Shown one piece after another: positions 33,377-44,213 of a stretch of 64,000 bases of DNA (within the stretch, counting starts at the first letter, position 1; each line of letters begins with the position of its first letter). Origin of the DNA: Mimachlamys varia (Eukaryota; Mollusca; Bivalvia; Pectinida; Pectinidae); the NCBI GenBank assembly GCA_947623455.1, contig OX392541.1, positions 4,788,701-4,852,700 on the forward strand, in the 5' to 3' direction. The position numbers were made by a program, and so were the translations under genes. Below the pieces are notes generated by a model that was given only the letters and a program-made list of their open reading frames with translations, searched no databases and was not told the DNA's origin.

Positions 33377-33415
33377 CTGTATTGAGAAAACACTCTCTAC
33401 TTGAACAGTGTCCAT
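33377..33415 (-). CDS. Candidate first coding exon (13 codons)
   Basis: Minus strand: ATG at 33415-33413, MDTVQVESVFSIQ, then donor CAG|GTAATG. An in-frame stop lies shortly upstream and no acceptor fits between, so if used it must be a start exon. Phase 0 joins it to the exon at 29048. It is either the start of a separate gene or an alternative promoter of the FYVE gene. It is short, so support is limited. Confidence 0.35.
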
Positions 33416-33833
33416 CAAGTTGGTCGACAATTGTTCATCACGTCACATCAATCTCGCCATTTTACTCATAGTTCATATGATTGCCTCTATATGAGTTATA
33501 TTCTCCAGGTAACGAAAGAGTGTTATTTAACAGAACAATACGGCATCCCAGGGATGAAAAACAAGGTGGAGACATCAAGGCAAACTAACCCAGTAAACGT
33601 CCACTGGTGGCAGGAAGTCTTCAAGGACATTTTGAATCGTACTTTCACACTCCATATCTTTTGTTTCAACTACACTGATGTGTCAATATTTATCATTGCA
33701 TCTCACGAACAGTTCATAATCCTGCACTTTTTTTAAAACTTTTTGAAGTCAGGAGAGTTTATCAGAGTTGTATATTGGATTGGGTCATGAGCAAAATCCT
33801 TAAAATTGTGAAAAAGATCATTTTCGATTTAAA

Positions 33834-34117
33834 CAAGAGGCCCAGAGGGCCTGTATCGCTCACCTGGATTTCAACATGGAAGCTAGGTCAAGCTCATTCA
33901 TTTGAATAAACAAAAGTAGCCCTTCATCCCAGCATACTACAGATTTAAAATATCAATAGAAATAGACCTTTTGGGTATTGAGAAAAAGTTTCTTAAATAC
34001 TTTCAGACATTTGACCTCCTTGACCTTGAAAATAGGTCAAGATCATTCATTGAACAAACTAGGTAGTCCTTAATCACAGCATGCTGCAGGCCAAATATCA
34101 GTACCCATATCCTTTTG

Positions 34118-34169
<52 letters not shown>

Positions 34170-34800
34170 CATCAATATCATCATCTTCCTCAACATCAAT
34201 CTATACCACTTATTACCATGTTCTGAAAGTCTCATAGGTTTATATTACATTTAACTATAGTCAGTCACATACATACATGTACATATACACCCTCACTCAT
34301 ACATAAGAGTTTTGAGACATTTGACCCTGTGACACCGAACGTGGGTCAAGGTCATTCATTTGAACAAACTTGGTAGCAATTCATCCAAGCATGCCACAGC
34401 CAACCATTGAGTAATCTTGACCTTGGTGTTTGACCTCAGTTGGTATTTTTATTAAACTGAATATTTTGACAAAATTTCATGTAACTCATTATATTGGACT
34501 CAATTTTACTCAAAAGTCTCATATTTCTATAGTGACTAGTGAATAGTTAACAACTTTTGCAGGTGGAAATATGAGGTCCGGGGGCACCATTAGACCTTTT
34601 CATCTTTGAATAGTATTTGAATCAAGTATATCTGAATCTTCAGAAATGTCTTATAATTTATAACAAATCTGATCCTTACCTTTCATTCAAATTGGTTCTG
34701 AGATTTTAAGTATTGCAAAATTGTTTACAATTGGATGAGGCACAACGACGACAAAAGACGATCGCTATATAGGTCACTTGAGATGTCTTCCCGGGTACCG
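33834..34800 (+). repeat. Dispersed modular repeat, copy 5 (about 0.95 kb)
   Basis: Head AACAAGAGGCCCAGAGGGCC followed by TGTATCGCTCACCTGG. Units of about 146 bp carry TGACCTTGAAAATAGGTCAA and GTAGCCCTTCATCCCAGCAT. The right end is ACGACGACAAAAGACGATCG and TAGGTCACTTGAGATG. A (CAT)n run is embedded. Confidence 0.8.
34117..34168. repeat. (CAT)n microsatellite
   Basis: About 16 uninterrupted CAT/ATC triplets inside the modular repeat. Confidence 0.97.
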
Positions 34801-35154
34801 TGACCTAATAAATGGTGCTATTCTGGTGTCCATGAAAAAGGTTTAGGTTACAATAGTTGTTACAAGAATCAAATAACAAACAAAAGCTTCATTGTTTATT
34901 CCTTATGATGGATATATAAAGATACAAATGTATATAGTTTCTGTGTAGTTCCATATCTATATCTGAGGAATATCAAATTGTTTCCAAATATGTAAGTGTT
35001 AATTTCCTTGCATTGTTGATCACGGCATCTTATAATTGTCTTGATGTCTATATGGATGACCACCAACGGCTCATAAATTCAACGGAAGATTGTCCTACAA
35101 TTGGCAAATTGACAAAAAAAACAATATTATCGAACAACTGGAATTGAGTTATAA
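34801..35154. other. Unannotated sequence
   Basis: AT-rich intron or intergenic DNA, nothing recognised. Confidence 0.4.
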
Positions 35155-35285
35155 TTTGGTTTGGTTTATTTTGTTTTACGTACTATTAACAGCCAGGGTC
35201 ATTTAAGGACGTACCAGGTTTTGGAGGTGGAGGAAAGCCGGATCCCCCGGTGAAAAATCACCCACCTACGGTCAGTACCAGTTGG
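35155..35285 (-). mobile_element. tRNA-derived SINE, 3' fragment
   Basis: Reverse complement of the tail of the SINE at 36.3-36.44 kb: GGTTTATTTTGTTTTACGTA, CAGCCAGGGTCATTTAAGGA and ACCAGGTTTTGGAGGTGGAG. Only the 3' body is present. Confidence 0.8.
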
Positions 35286-35711
35286 ACCAATATACAATTT
35301 TACTCTGTTCAAAATAAATAGATTCTTTAACCTCTCATTTTGAGAGCTTTCTTGGCCAGGAAAGGTGGACCATGAAACAAATAACTTGTTAGCTATCTTG
35401 GTACAAACTTCGAAATTAAAAAGCTCTCAATATTATTGAATAAAGTGGGTTTTATTTCTGTTTTTCTGGGTGGAGATCGACAGAGATTGTGTGTTATATA
35501 GGCCTATTCTTGGTCTTATATTTTACTATTATTTTCACTTTTCTAAGTAGACAATTAATTAATCTGTAAGGTGTATTCTGTTTCATTTCTTTTCAGCATA
35601 TCTGGTGAGAAATACTGCTACAAAATCATAATAAAAACATATTTATATACCAAAATGTACATTGTGTAGTAGTACCTTACATACATTAACACAAAATGAA
35701 CCAGTTTATGA

Positions 35712-36441
35712 GGGGCCGCGGTGGCAGAGTGGTTAAGGTGTCCCAACATTCTACCACTAGCCATCCACCTCTGGGCCGCGGTGGCTGAGTGGTTAAGGTG
35801 TCCCGACATTCTACCACTAGCCCTCCACCTCTGGGCCGTGGTGGCTGAGCCCTCCACCTCTGGGCCGCGGTGGCTGAGTTTTTAAGGTGTCTCAACATTC
35901 TACCATTATCTCTCCACATCTGGACCGCAGTGGCTGAATGGTTAAGGTGTCCTGACATTCTACCACTAGCTCTCCACATCTTGACCGCGGTGGCCAGTGG
36001 TTAAGGTGTCTCGACATTCCACCACTAGCCCTCCACCTCTGGGCGGCAGTGGACAGTGGTTAAGGTGTTTCAACATTCTACCACTAGCCCTCCACCTCTG
36101 GGCGGCGGTGGCCAGTGGTTAAGGTGTCCCGATATTCTACCACTAGCCCTCCACCTCTGGGCGGCGGTGGCCAGTGGTTAAGGTGTCTCGACATTCCACC
36201 ACTAGCCCTACACCTCTGGGCCTCGGTGGCTGAGTGGTTAAGGTGTCTCGACATTCTACCACTAGCCCTCCGCCTCTGGGTTGTGAGATTGAAACCCAAG
36301 TGGGGCAATTGTCAGGTACTGACATTAGGTCGCTGGTTTGTCTCCAGGTATTCCAGTTTTCCTCCACCTCCAAAACCTGGTACCTCCTTAAATGACACTG
36401 GCTGTTAATAGGACATAAAACAAAATAAACCAAACCATTTA
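35712..36441 (+). mobile_element. tRNA-derived SINE with ten tandem tRNA-head modules
   Basis: The 3' part (36277-36441) is a standard SINE body. It has a degenerate B box (GAGATTGAAACCC), then CTCCACCTCCAAAACCTGGT, TCCTTAAATGACACTGGCTG and TTAATAGGACATAAAACAAA with an A-rich end. Ahead of it the 60-bp 5' module, GGGCCGCGGTGGCTGAGTGG TTAAGG..., which carries the Pol III A box (TGGCTGAGTGG), occurs ten times. The starts are 35712, 35773, 35833 (31-bp deletion), 35862, 35922, 35981, 36041, 36100, 36159 and 36218. Several middle copies read TGGCCAGTGG, two bases short of the A-box consensus. Repeats of this kind within one SINE are unusual. Confidence 0.85.
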
Positions 36442-36977
36442 ACCGGGCTGACACAAAGACATTTAAACTGAAATGTGGGGACTTAAAATTCCATAGAGAC
36501 AACAGCAGGAAGAGAATTTCACTGGGGAAGATATCAAATTCGGAAAAAAAGTAAACATATTTTCTAAAATCTCATATGAAAGCCTTTTAACTTGCACTGT
36601 TAACCGTTGCTTGTATCAGAGTCTATGAACTAGCTGGTACATATACAGTTACAAGAGGACAAAATAAACAAAGTTAAACATGCCTTGCATATTTATTTGT
36701 GTTTATATGCTACTGGTCAAACATGGCACAGCACACTATTTGTGGCTCGCTAGCACTTACAGAAAGCATCATTCTTATTCCCTAAAGGCATTTTCAACAT
36801 TGAATGTTAATTGGACATATTTCTTAAGTCGTTTGACAAAAAGTATTCCATCTGCAGTGTGGAAATCAATTGAGCAGGTCAGTATCCTTCAAATACAGAA
36901 GCAGAAATCAGAAAGGAGATGCAGGACAGGACAGGATATCACAGACCACACCAAGTTCATGCTCAAGCTTTTAGCAA

Positions 36978-37700
36978 ACAAGAGGACCAGACGGCCTGTA
37001 TCGCTATTTTCCAAAAAGATCCTGCGGATAGGGACAGCCCCAAAGACCAATCCTTGAAGCATATCTGATAGTTTAAAAGTTATGACTCAGAAGTTAAGTC
37101 TATCTGCAAGGGCATGGCATACCCCAAGACCTATCAAAATATCATGATTATGATTGTCCCTTTATGTGCAGCAATTGTATATTTAGTTTTGGGGTGGGGA
37201 TTTCATTACTTAAAAAAGTTACGACTCAGGAGTTTAAGTCTTCAAGGGCGTGTTGGACTGTAGGGTCAAATCTAAAAAAGGTTTGTGATCATCTCCTTAT
37301 GCCCGACAATCGTAAATACAGTTTTGGGGTGGGGATCTCTGCAATCATTTAAAAGTAATAATTCAGAAGTTGATTCTGCAAGGCGGGGCTCATCTTGGGA
37401 CCAATTATAATATCATGACTGTGTTTGTCTCTTTATGCCAAGTAATGGTATATATAGTTTTATGGTGGGGATCACAACCAAGTCCAAGTTAAACAAGTAG
37501 CGATTTAAAAGGCTTTACCTCTATTTCCCCTATTGGGTCCCCTCTGGCCCCAGGGGGGGTCGGATTGACCATTTAATTATGCAAAATCTGTTCTCCTTCC
37601 CCAAGCGATTTTTCTGACCTAATTTAGCTTAAATCCATTCAGTACTTTATGATAGATGGACAACCCATGCCATAATACTTCCCGTCATTTTGATGGGCGT
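36978..37700 (+). repeat. Dispersed modular repeat, copy 6
   Basis: Head AACAAGAGGACCAGACGGCC followed by TGTATCGCTA. Units share 'TTAGTTTTGGGGTGGGGATT' and 'AAAAGTTATGACTCAGAAGT' with copy 2. The tail is degenerate (GATAGATGGACAACCCATGC). Confidence 0.7.
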
Positions 37701-37879
37701 ATAAAAAAGGTAGCACCAACAAGTAATTATGTCCTGGTTGTTAGTAGTATTCAGGAACGCCAGCCCCAGATTCCACTCTATGTGCACTAATGTTATTGTA
37801 CCTTCTCTTGTTTCCGCCCTTCTGGAGTAAATGTCTACGGTACCGTACTTGACTTAACTGTTTTTGGTATTTAACCTTA

Positions 37880-38100
37880 ATGATTGTCGCTGTCCCGTTG
37901 TTTGATATGAAGGTGGACCTTTTGAATATGCTAATTAGTACACCTACACGCTGAGATTGAAAATGGTGCTTACTCTTCTGGAACACATGGTCTCCTCCTG
38001 TATTTTGTCATTGGTGTCCATGCCAATCTTTTTGCCGTTAGGATATGAATCCTGATTATGGTTTTGTTGATGCTTCGGAACTCTCTGATTATTTTTTCTT
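37880..38100 (+). pseudogene. Penelope-like element 3' fragment
   Basis: Plus-strand match to the 3' non-coding end of the Penelope-like copies: GAAGGTGGACCTTTTGAATA, TTACTCTTCTGGAACACATG, and the terminal arm GATTATGGTTTTGTTGATGC...CTCTCTGAT. No coding part is left. Confidence 0.6.
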
Positions 38101-38496
38101 ATACTGATCAGATTTAAATGATAAGTTATACATAACTGGAATAATCAATTTAACCCATTTTTATTGTTGTTTTGCCTTTGTTAATTTATGGTTCTTAATT
38201 ATAAGAGCTTTTCACTACATGGTGAACAGGACACAGTTTTGTTCTGTGTATTATTATTATTCTACATTTTTCTTGTTGTACTCCTCAAAACAGGTATAGT
38301 TATACAAATGCACTTTTGAGATATTGTACGACAGGGATTGAAAGTGTTAAAACTGCTTTTTTCAAGTAAGTTTAAAACAAATTCAAAACTGCCGTCATGA
38401 AAAATTAAACCGCCATTACTCAAAAAGTATCCATCATATAGAATCTGTGTAACTTCTAACTTGTAGGTATTGACTAGGGCTGGCAAGTAGACTAGA
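38101..38496. other. Unannotated sequence left of the LTR element
   Basis: Unique AT-rich DNA. No target-site duplicate of the LTR element's right flank is visible here. Confidence 0.4.
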
Positions 38497-38696
38497 GCTA
38501 ACAATCTTGTCAGTGTTAAGTCTAGTCAGGTAAATTTATATTGCGTTCCGCATCTTCCTCATATTGCATTGAGTCTGTAAAATGTATTAACCGGGTTGTT
38601 GATTAAAATGGTAGCCATATGCACAGAAGTGAGTTCGCTGTTCGTCATCTTTCCCAGTCGCTTGTGCGACATATATTCCAGTTAAGGAATGAAACA
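38497..38696 (+). repeat. 5' LTR of Ty3/gypsy element
   Basis: 200 bp, identical by eye to the 3' LTR from TAACAATCTTGTCAGTG to GGAATGAAACA, except that its first two bases read GC instead of the TG seen in the 3' copy. No TATA box is obvious; TATATT occurs near the 3' end. Confidence 0.9.
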
Positions 38697-38712
38697 TGGT
38701 GTCAGAATGGTT
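38697..38712 (+). promoter_or_regulatory. Primer-binding site
   Basis: TGGTGTCAGAATGG starts directly after the LTR's terminal CA. The TGG pairs with the CCA 3' end of a tRNA. The run resembles Leu-type primer sites, but the tRNA is not proven here. Confidence 0.6.
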
Positions 38713-38833
38713 AATAGGACCACGCAGAATATACAGATGAACAGTTACAGTGAGTAAATACTGTTGAGTTGTGACATTTCCCGATTTTCGTCGTCAGTCG
38801 TCAAACCACGTGGTTCACTGGTAAATTCTCACG

Positions 38834-41800
38834 ATGGCGCTCAATCGTATACCACCTCCAAGTAAGATAAATTTTCACACCAGAAACGTCAGTGAAGACT
38901 GGAAAAAGTGGAAGGAGGAGTTTACCCTTTACGTTGATCTAGCATTGAAAGATAGCGAAGAATTAGAGAAGATTAAGATGTTTAAATATCTCGTAAGTTC
39001 GGAAGGGAGGGAAATATACAACAACATAAACTGGACCGATGCTGAGGAAAACAGAACGTTAGAAACTGTAATAGCCAGCTTCAACAGGTACTGTGAACCA
39101 AAGAAAAATGAAACAGTTGAAAGATTTAAATTCAACAGAAGAAATCAACAAGGGGACGAGACAATGGACAAATATATCACAGATGTGAAAACTTTGGCTA
39201 AAACTTGTAATTTTGGCACAGTCGCCCATTCCCTGATACGCGATAGAATAGTGTGTGGAATCACTGATACACATTTGCGTGAACGGTTATTAAGAATACC
39301 GGACCTCACTTTAGACAAGGCAGAGGACATGTGTAGAGCGAGCGAGCTTACTAAAAATAGTGTCAACACATTGGATCATGCACATAGTAGTGGTGCTTCA
39401 GTGACTGTAAACAAAGTTAAGTCCAAATATCCAAAGCACACACAGGAACGAGTCCACAGTAAGAAATACACAGGGCCCAATAAGTCTACTAATTATGGAT
39501 CATCAAAAGGAGCAGCGAAAGAATACTCGTGCAAGTTTTGTGGTCGCAATCATGAATTCAAGAGGGAGAAATGCCCCGCATACGGTCAGAATTGCCGGAA
39601 ATGTAATGGAGCAAATCATTTTGAAGTAAAATGTGAGGATCTCCGAAAGTCCAAGCCGAAAGGTCGAGGTAAAGTACATATGGTACAAGAAGATGAGCCT
39701 GATAAAGATTATTTCGAAATCAGATCTATAACCCTTGATGTTGGAAATGACATTCACACTGTTCACAGAGTACAAGGACACACAAAGGAAATGCACGCAA
39801 CCTTGGAGATTGAAGGTAAAAGGGTCAATTTCCAGCTTGACAGTGGAGCGTCGTGCAATATTGTTCACAAGTCTATTATACCGAACAAAGTCAAGGTTAA
39901 TCCAACCACAAGCATCCTCAAGATGTTTAATAAAACAACTGTGACTCCACTAGGACAGTGTAAACTAGAAGTTAACAATCCCAAGAATGGTCAGAAGTAC
40001 ACGGAGGACTTTATAGTTCTAGATGAAAAATGTACACCGTTGCTTGGCAGTGCTTCAATGCAAAACCTAGAGTTGGTCAAAATTCAGTACGAGAACATTT
40101 TGACTACGGGAGAGGAGAAACCACTTACTGTAGAACAGATTACGTCTGATTATGCTGATGTATTTTCAGGAAATGGTTTGCTGGAAGGCAAGTACCATCT
40201 AGTTACAGATCCCGAGGTAACGCCTGTTGTCCATCCACCGAGGAAAGTACCGCTAGCTTTACGACAGAGACTTAAGCAAGAGTTAGACAGACTTGAGTCT
40301 ATGGACATAATCACACCAGTCAGTGAGCCGACTCCATGGGTATCCAGTTTGGTCATGGTTGTCAAACCGGACAAGCTTAGGATTTGTATTGATCCAAAGG
40401 ACCTCAATAAAGCTTTGAAACGAAGTCACTATCCGCTTCCAACAGTAGAGGACGTTCTACCACATCTTCACCGCGCTAAGATATTCAGCGTACTTGACGC
40501 TAGAAATGGATTTTGGCACGTCGAGTTGGACGAGCAAAGTTCTTTCCTAACCACATTCAACACTCCACATGGCCGATACCGTTGGTTAAGGATGCCATTC
40601 GGAATATCGACAGCACCGGAAGAATATCAGCGTAGACAGGACCAGGCAGTGGAAGGCCTGCCTGGGGTCCACAGCATTGTGGATGATATATTGGTGTGTG
40701 GAGAGGGAGATACAGAGGATCAGGCAATATTGGATCATGACAGGAAAATGGTTGCATTGTTGAACCGCTGCAGAGAGCGGGGATTGAAACTCAACAAAGA
40801 AAAACTTCGATTACGACAGAAGGAAGTTCGATTCGTGGGACATTTGATTACAGCGACAGGTCTGAAACCTGACCCGGACAAGGTCAAGGCTGTAGCTGAT
40901 ATGCCAAACCCCACAGACGTAGCTGGAGTCCGACGATTCATTGGCTTCGTAAACTACCTGAGCAAATTCCTGCCCTGTCTCAGTGACAAGTGCGAGCCAC
41001 TTAGGAAGTTAACTCTGCAAGATGCAGATTGGTGTTGGTTGGACAGTCACAGTCGCGCGATAGAGGATGTGAAAATGCTAGTCACGTCCAAACCAGTTCT
41101 GAAGTATTACGACCCTGGAGAAGAACTTACCTTACAATGTGACGCATCTGAGAAAGGATTAGGCGCAGCCATACTGCAAAATGGCCAGCCAGTCGCGTAC
41201 GCGAGCCGTGCTCTAACCGATGTAGAAAGAAGATATGCCCAAATCGAAAAGGAGCTTCTGGCAGTGGTTTTTGGATTGGAAAAGTTCCATCAATATACAT
41301 ATGGGAGGTCGGTAACTGTGCAGAGTGATCACAAGCCGCTGGAAATGATAATGCGGAAATCTCTTCACAGCGCGCCCAAACGCTTACAACGAATGCTTCT
41401 TCGACTACAGACCTACACGTTCGAAATCGTGTATCATCCCGGTAAATTGATGTATTTAGCGGACACTCTCAGTCGTGCGTTTCTTCAGACCGAGGACAAG
41501 ACAGCGTTTCTGGAGGATGTTGAGTGCATAAACATGGCGCAATTTCTGCCAATTGCTGAGCCTAAACTACAAGAAATCCAACAGGAGACCAGCCGTGATG
41601 AAAGTCTACAGACTCTCAAACAGGTAATACTACATGGTTGGCCAGACAAGAGGTCGACAACGCCAGAGTTGGCACAACCATACTTTCATGTGAGGGATGA
41701 ACTCTCTGCACAGAATGGAATCATATTTCGCGGAGAACGTGCGGTAATCCCCAGGAGCTTGAGGGAGGATATAAAGTCCAAAATTCACTCATCACACATT

Positions 41801-42895
41801 GGAGTTGAGGGATGTTTACGCCGTGCACGTGAAACTGTTTATTGGCCGCGTATGAATGCTGAGGTTCGAGATTATGTAGAACGATGTGACACATGCCGAG
41901 CCTATGACGACAAACAGCCAAAAGAGACCCTGATATCTCACGACATTCCGGATCGCCCCTGGGCTAAACTCGGGAGTGATTTATGTCTCTTCGACAACAA
42001 GCAGTATTTGATTACTGTAGATTATTATTCCAACTACTTTGAGATTGACTATCTGGAAGACACCAGAGCAAGGACTGTTGTCAGAGCTCTGCGTGCACAG
42101 TTTGCCAGACATGGTATTCCAGATGTCTTGGTCAGTGACAATGGGCCGCAGTTTAGTTCTGAAGAGTTTCGCACATTTGCAAAGGAATGGGAATTTGAAC
42201 ATGAGACATCATCCCCAGGTTACCCTCAAAGCAATGGGAAATCCGAGCAAGCCGTGAAAACTGCAAAGCGTATAATGAAACGTGCAAAGTCATCTGGGTC
42301 AGACCCGTATTTAGCACTGTTAGATTATAGAAATACGCCATCTCAGTCAATGGACACTAGTCCTGTTCAGCGTCTGATGAACAGACGGACAAAAACACTT
42401 CTTCCTATGAAGGGAAGTTTGTTGAAACCCCAAGTTCCAACACCAGGAAGTGTTTCAAGACAGCTGAAGGGTGTAAAAGAACGTCAGTCCTTTTACTATG
42501 ACAAAGGAGCGCGAGACTTGGAACCACTGAATCCAGGGGACACTGTTCGCATCGCACCATTTCCAGGTGATCGACAAAACACATGGAAAAGAGGAGTCGT
42601 AAACGCACAAGTCAATACCAGGTCGTATGACGTTACAACAGAGGAATCCGGAAGGACGTATCGTAGAAACCGACGTCATCTTCGTCGATCAAAGGAATCG
42701 TTTACTCCAAACATGCTAGGAAACGAGTTTGAGTCGGAACAGGAAGTCAGAAATGAGGAACCGGAAGTACCACATGTGGCACCACCAATGTCACCACCTT
42801 GGGTAGAACCACCTCCTGATACACCACCGATGAGGATGATGACAAGATCCCAAGCCGGCAAACAGATTAAAGTGCCTTCGCGATTCGAGGACTAG
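38834..42895 (+). CDS. Gag-Pol polyprotein of a Ty3/gypsy LTR retrotransposon (intact frame)
   Basis: Single 1353-codon frame; the ATG in ACGATGG lies 137 bp after the 5' LTR. Domains in order: a Gag capsid-like region (about 1-220); two zinc knuckles, C233-x2-C-x3-H-x6-C and C254-x2-C-x4-H-x4-C267; a pepsin-type protease with D336-S-G; reverse transcriptase with LPTVEDVL, FSVLDARNGFWHV, LRMPFGI and the catalytic block I-V616-D617-D618-I (Val in place of the usual Tyr/Ile context); RNase H with D770-A-S and S-D832-H-K-P-L; integrase with an HHCC finger (H-S-S-H...C-D-T-C) and core D1049, D1102-x35-E1138; and a basic tail TRSQAGKQIKVPSRF. Gag and Pol are fused without a frameshift. No stop or broken catalytic residue is seen, so the element may be competent. 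It replicates through RNA and cDNA and integrates into the nucleus. Confidence 0.95.
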   Translation: MALNRIPPPSKINFHTRNVSEDWKKWKEEFTLYVDLALKDSEELEKIKMFKYLVSSEGREIYNNINWTDAEENRTLETVIASFNRYCEPKKNETVERFKFNRRNQQGDETMDKYITDVKTLAKTCNFGTVAHSLIRDRIVCGITDTHLRERLLRIPDLTLDKAEDMCRASELTKNSVNTLDHAHSSGASVTVNKVKSKYPKHTQERVHSKKYTGPNKSTNYGSSKGAAKEYSCKFCGRNHEFKREKCPAYGQNCRKCNGANHFEVKCEDLRKSKPKGRGKVHMVQEDEPDKDYFEIRSITLDVGNDIHTVHRVQGHTKEMHATLEIEGKRVNFQLDSGASCNIVHKSIIPNKVKVNPTTSILKMFNKTTVTPLGQCKLEVNNPKNGQKYTEDFIVLDEKCTPLLGSASMQNLELVKIQYENILTTGEEKPLTVEQITSDYADVFSGNGLLEGKYHLVTDPEVTPVVHPPRKVPLALRQRLKQELDRLESMDIITPVSEPTPWVSSLVMVVKPDKLRICIDPKDLNKALKRSHYPLPTVEDVLPHLHRAKIFSVLDARNGFWHVELDEQSSFLTTFNTPHGRYRWLRMPFGISTAPEEYQRRQDQAVEGLPGVHSIVDDILVCGEGDTEDQAILDHDRKMVALLNRCRERGLKLNKEKLRLRQKEVRFVGHLITATGLKPDPDKVKAVADMPNPTDVAGVRRFIGFVNYLSKFLPCLSDKCEPLRKLTLQDADWCWLDSHSRAIEDVKMLVTSKPVLKYYDPGEELTLQCDASEKGLGAAILQNGQPVAYASRALTDVERRYAQIEKELLAVVFGLEKFHQYTYGRSVTVQSDHKPLEMIMRKSLHSAPKRLQRMLLRLQTYTFEIVYHPGKLMYLADTLSRAFLQTEDKTAFLEDVECINMAQFLPIAEPKLQEIQQETSRDESLQTLKQVILHGWPDKRSTTPELAQPYFHVRDELSAQNGIIFRGERAVIPRSLREDIKSKIHSSHIGVEGCLRRARETVYWPRMNAEVRDYVERCDTCRAYDDKQPKETLISHDIPDRPWAKLGSDLCLFDNKQYLITVDYYSNYFEIDYLEDTRARTVVRALRAQFARHGIPDVLVSDNGPQFSSEEFRTFAKEWEFEHETSSPGYPQSNGKSEQAVKTAKRIMKRAKSSGSDPYLALLDYRNTPSQSMDTSPVQRLMNRRTKTLLPMKGSLLKPQVPTPGSVSRQLKGVKERQSFYYDKGARDLEPLNPGDTVRIAPFPGDRQNTWKRGVVNAQVNTRSYDVTTEESGRTYRRNRRHLRRSKESFTPNMLGNEFESEQEVRNEEPEVPHVAPPMSPPWVEPPPDTPPMRMMTRSQAGKQIKVPSRFED

Positions 42896-43470
42896 AGTAA
42901 TTATGAAAATATAATTACTAATAAGCTTTATGCGTGCTTCACTTTATTAACAATGAATGTGCGCGTAATAATTTTATATTTGTGACAAAGAGTTACTTTT
43001 CTGCGTTAGTTTAAAGTTTTCTTTCATTCGCTGAAGCGAAAGCGAAATACCTCGCGAGTTAAACGGAAAACATTTTGAAATGAACTGTTGTGTTAATTTG
43101 AATTTCAGTTAGTTCATAATTGATCATTCTAGGAAATGGCTAGTATACATATATAGCTCTAGGTGAAACAGAATGTGACTTTCAATTTAGAACAATTGAT
43201 AATGCAAAGACAGTATTACATGCCAATTTTTATTACATAATACTCAAATAATTCATGGAATTTAATGCAAAAGTCATATGCAGATAAATGCCAACAGTAT
43301 ATAATGACATTTCAATTCATGAACTGTGCTACATGTATTATACATACAAAGTGAAAGTAGTGAAAACTGAAAGTAATTGATTTTCTAATGTATACCTGCT
43401 GTCAGATTTACATTTATTAGTATTTCACAATGCATCTATTCTAATTCTTGTCCATATAAGTTCAATCTTC
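42896..43470 (+). other. Non-coding region between pol and 3' LTR
   Basis: About 575 bp of AT-rich sequence with no env-like frame. The element is a plain LTR retrotransposon, not a retrovirus-like one. Confidence 0.7.
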
Positions 43471-43483
43471 AAAGGAGGAAAGA
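43471..43483 (+). promoter_or_regulatory. Polypurine tract
   Basis: AAAGGAGGAAAGA abuts the TG that opens the 3' LTR. This is the expected primer for plus-strand DNA synthesis and fixes the LTR boundary. Confidence 0.85.
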
Positions 43484-43683
43484 TGTAACAATCTTGTCAG
43501 TGTTAAGTCTAGTCAGGTAAATTTATATTGCGTTCCGCATCTTCCTCATATTGCATTGAGTCTGTAAAATGTATTAACCGGGTTGTTGATTAAAATGGTA
43601 GCCATATGCACAGAAGTGAGTTCGCTGTTCGTCATCTTTCCCAGTCGCTTGTGCGACATATATTCCAGTTAAGGAATGAAACA
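43484..43683 (+). repeat. 3' LTR of Ty3/gypsy element
   Basis: 200 bp, TGTAACAATC...GAATGAAACA, with canonical TG...CA ends. Identical by eye to the 5' LTR after its first two bases, which implies recent insertion or conversion. Confidence 0.95.
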
Positions 43684-44213
43684 GAAAAACCCTTAGTTTT
43701 GGGTCAAAGGTCATGAATGTTTACCTTTTTTATTTCTTTTTGCACTGCAACCAATCAAGAAGAATAAGAATTTGAAAAAAAAATCCTGATTAAGAATTTT
43801 TGTAAATATTTTCTTCAGGTTGGAAAGTATGATTGATGTAAAGATTATTTTACACAACCAATAAATATTTTATGTGACGTTTCGATGACTAGTACGTTAT
43901 GTACCCTGTCACCTTCATCAGACAAAGGAGCAGTGAAGCGTATGGCCACAAAGGTATAAATTGTGTATGAGTTGGTAACGACAAATCTGTCATTTCCTCT
44001 ACGCTTTTGGCGTATGTACAATAGTAAAGTTATTGTATCAAAGCGACTCAATTCATGCAGCAACACTTTATTTAAGACTTGGTGATAGTTTGCATGCATA
44101 TATTCTAATCTTAATTAAAACGCCATATTCAGATTTTCTATAGCACTTACAATTTCTGAAAAAATCATATACATGTACAACACTAGGGTTCATACGGATT
44201 ATGTCTAACCAAA
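43684..44213. other. Unannotated sequence right of the LTR element
   Basis: AT-rich, no exon seen. Confidence 0.4.

Noticed and set aside
35762..35835. Functional tRNA gene(s) suggested by GGCTGAGTGGTTAAGG
   Set aside because: The A box is good, but there is no anticodon arm, acceptor pairing or B box within each 60-bp module; the sequence is a SINE head.
36680..37057. 125-codon plus-strand frame
   Set aside because: It runs into the head of a dispersed repeat, has no domain, and lacks supporting signals.
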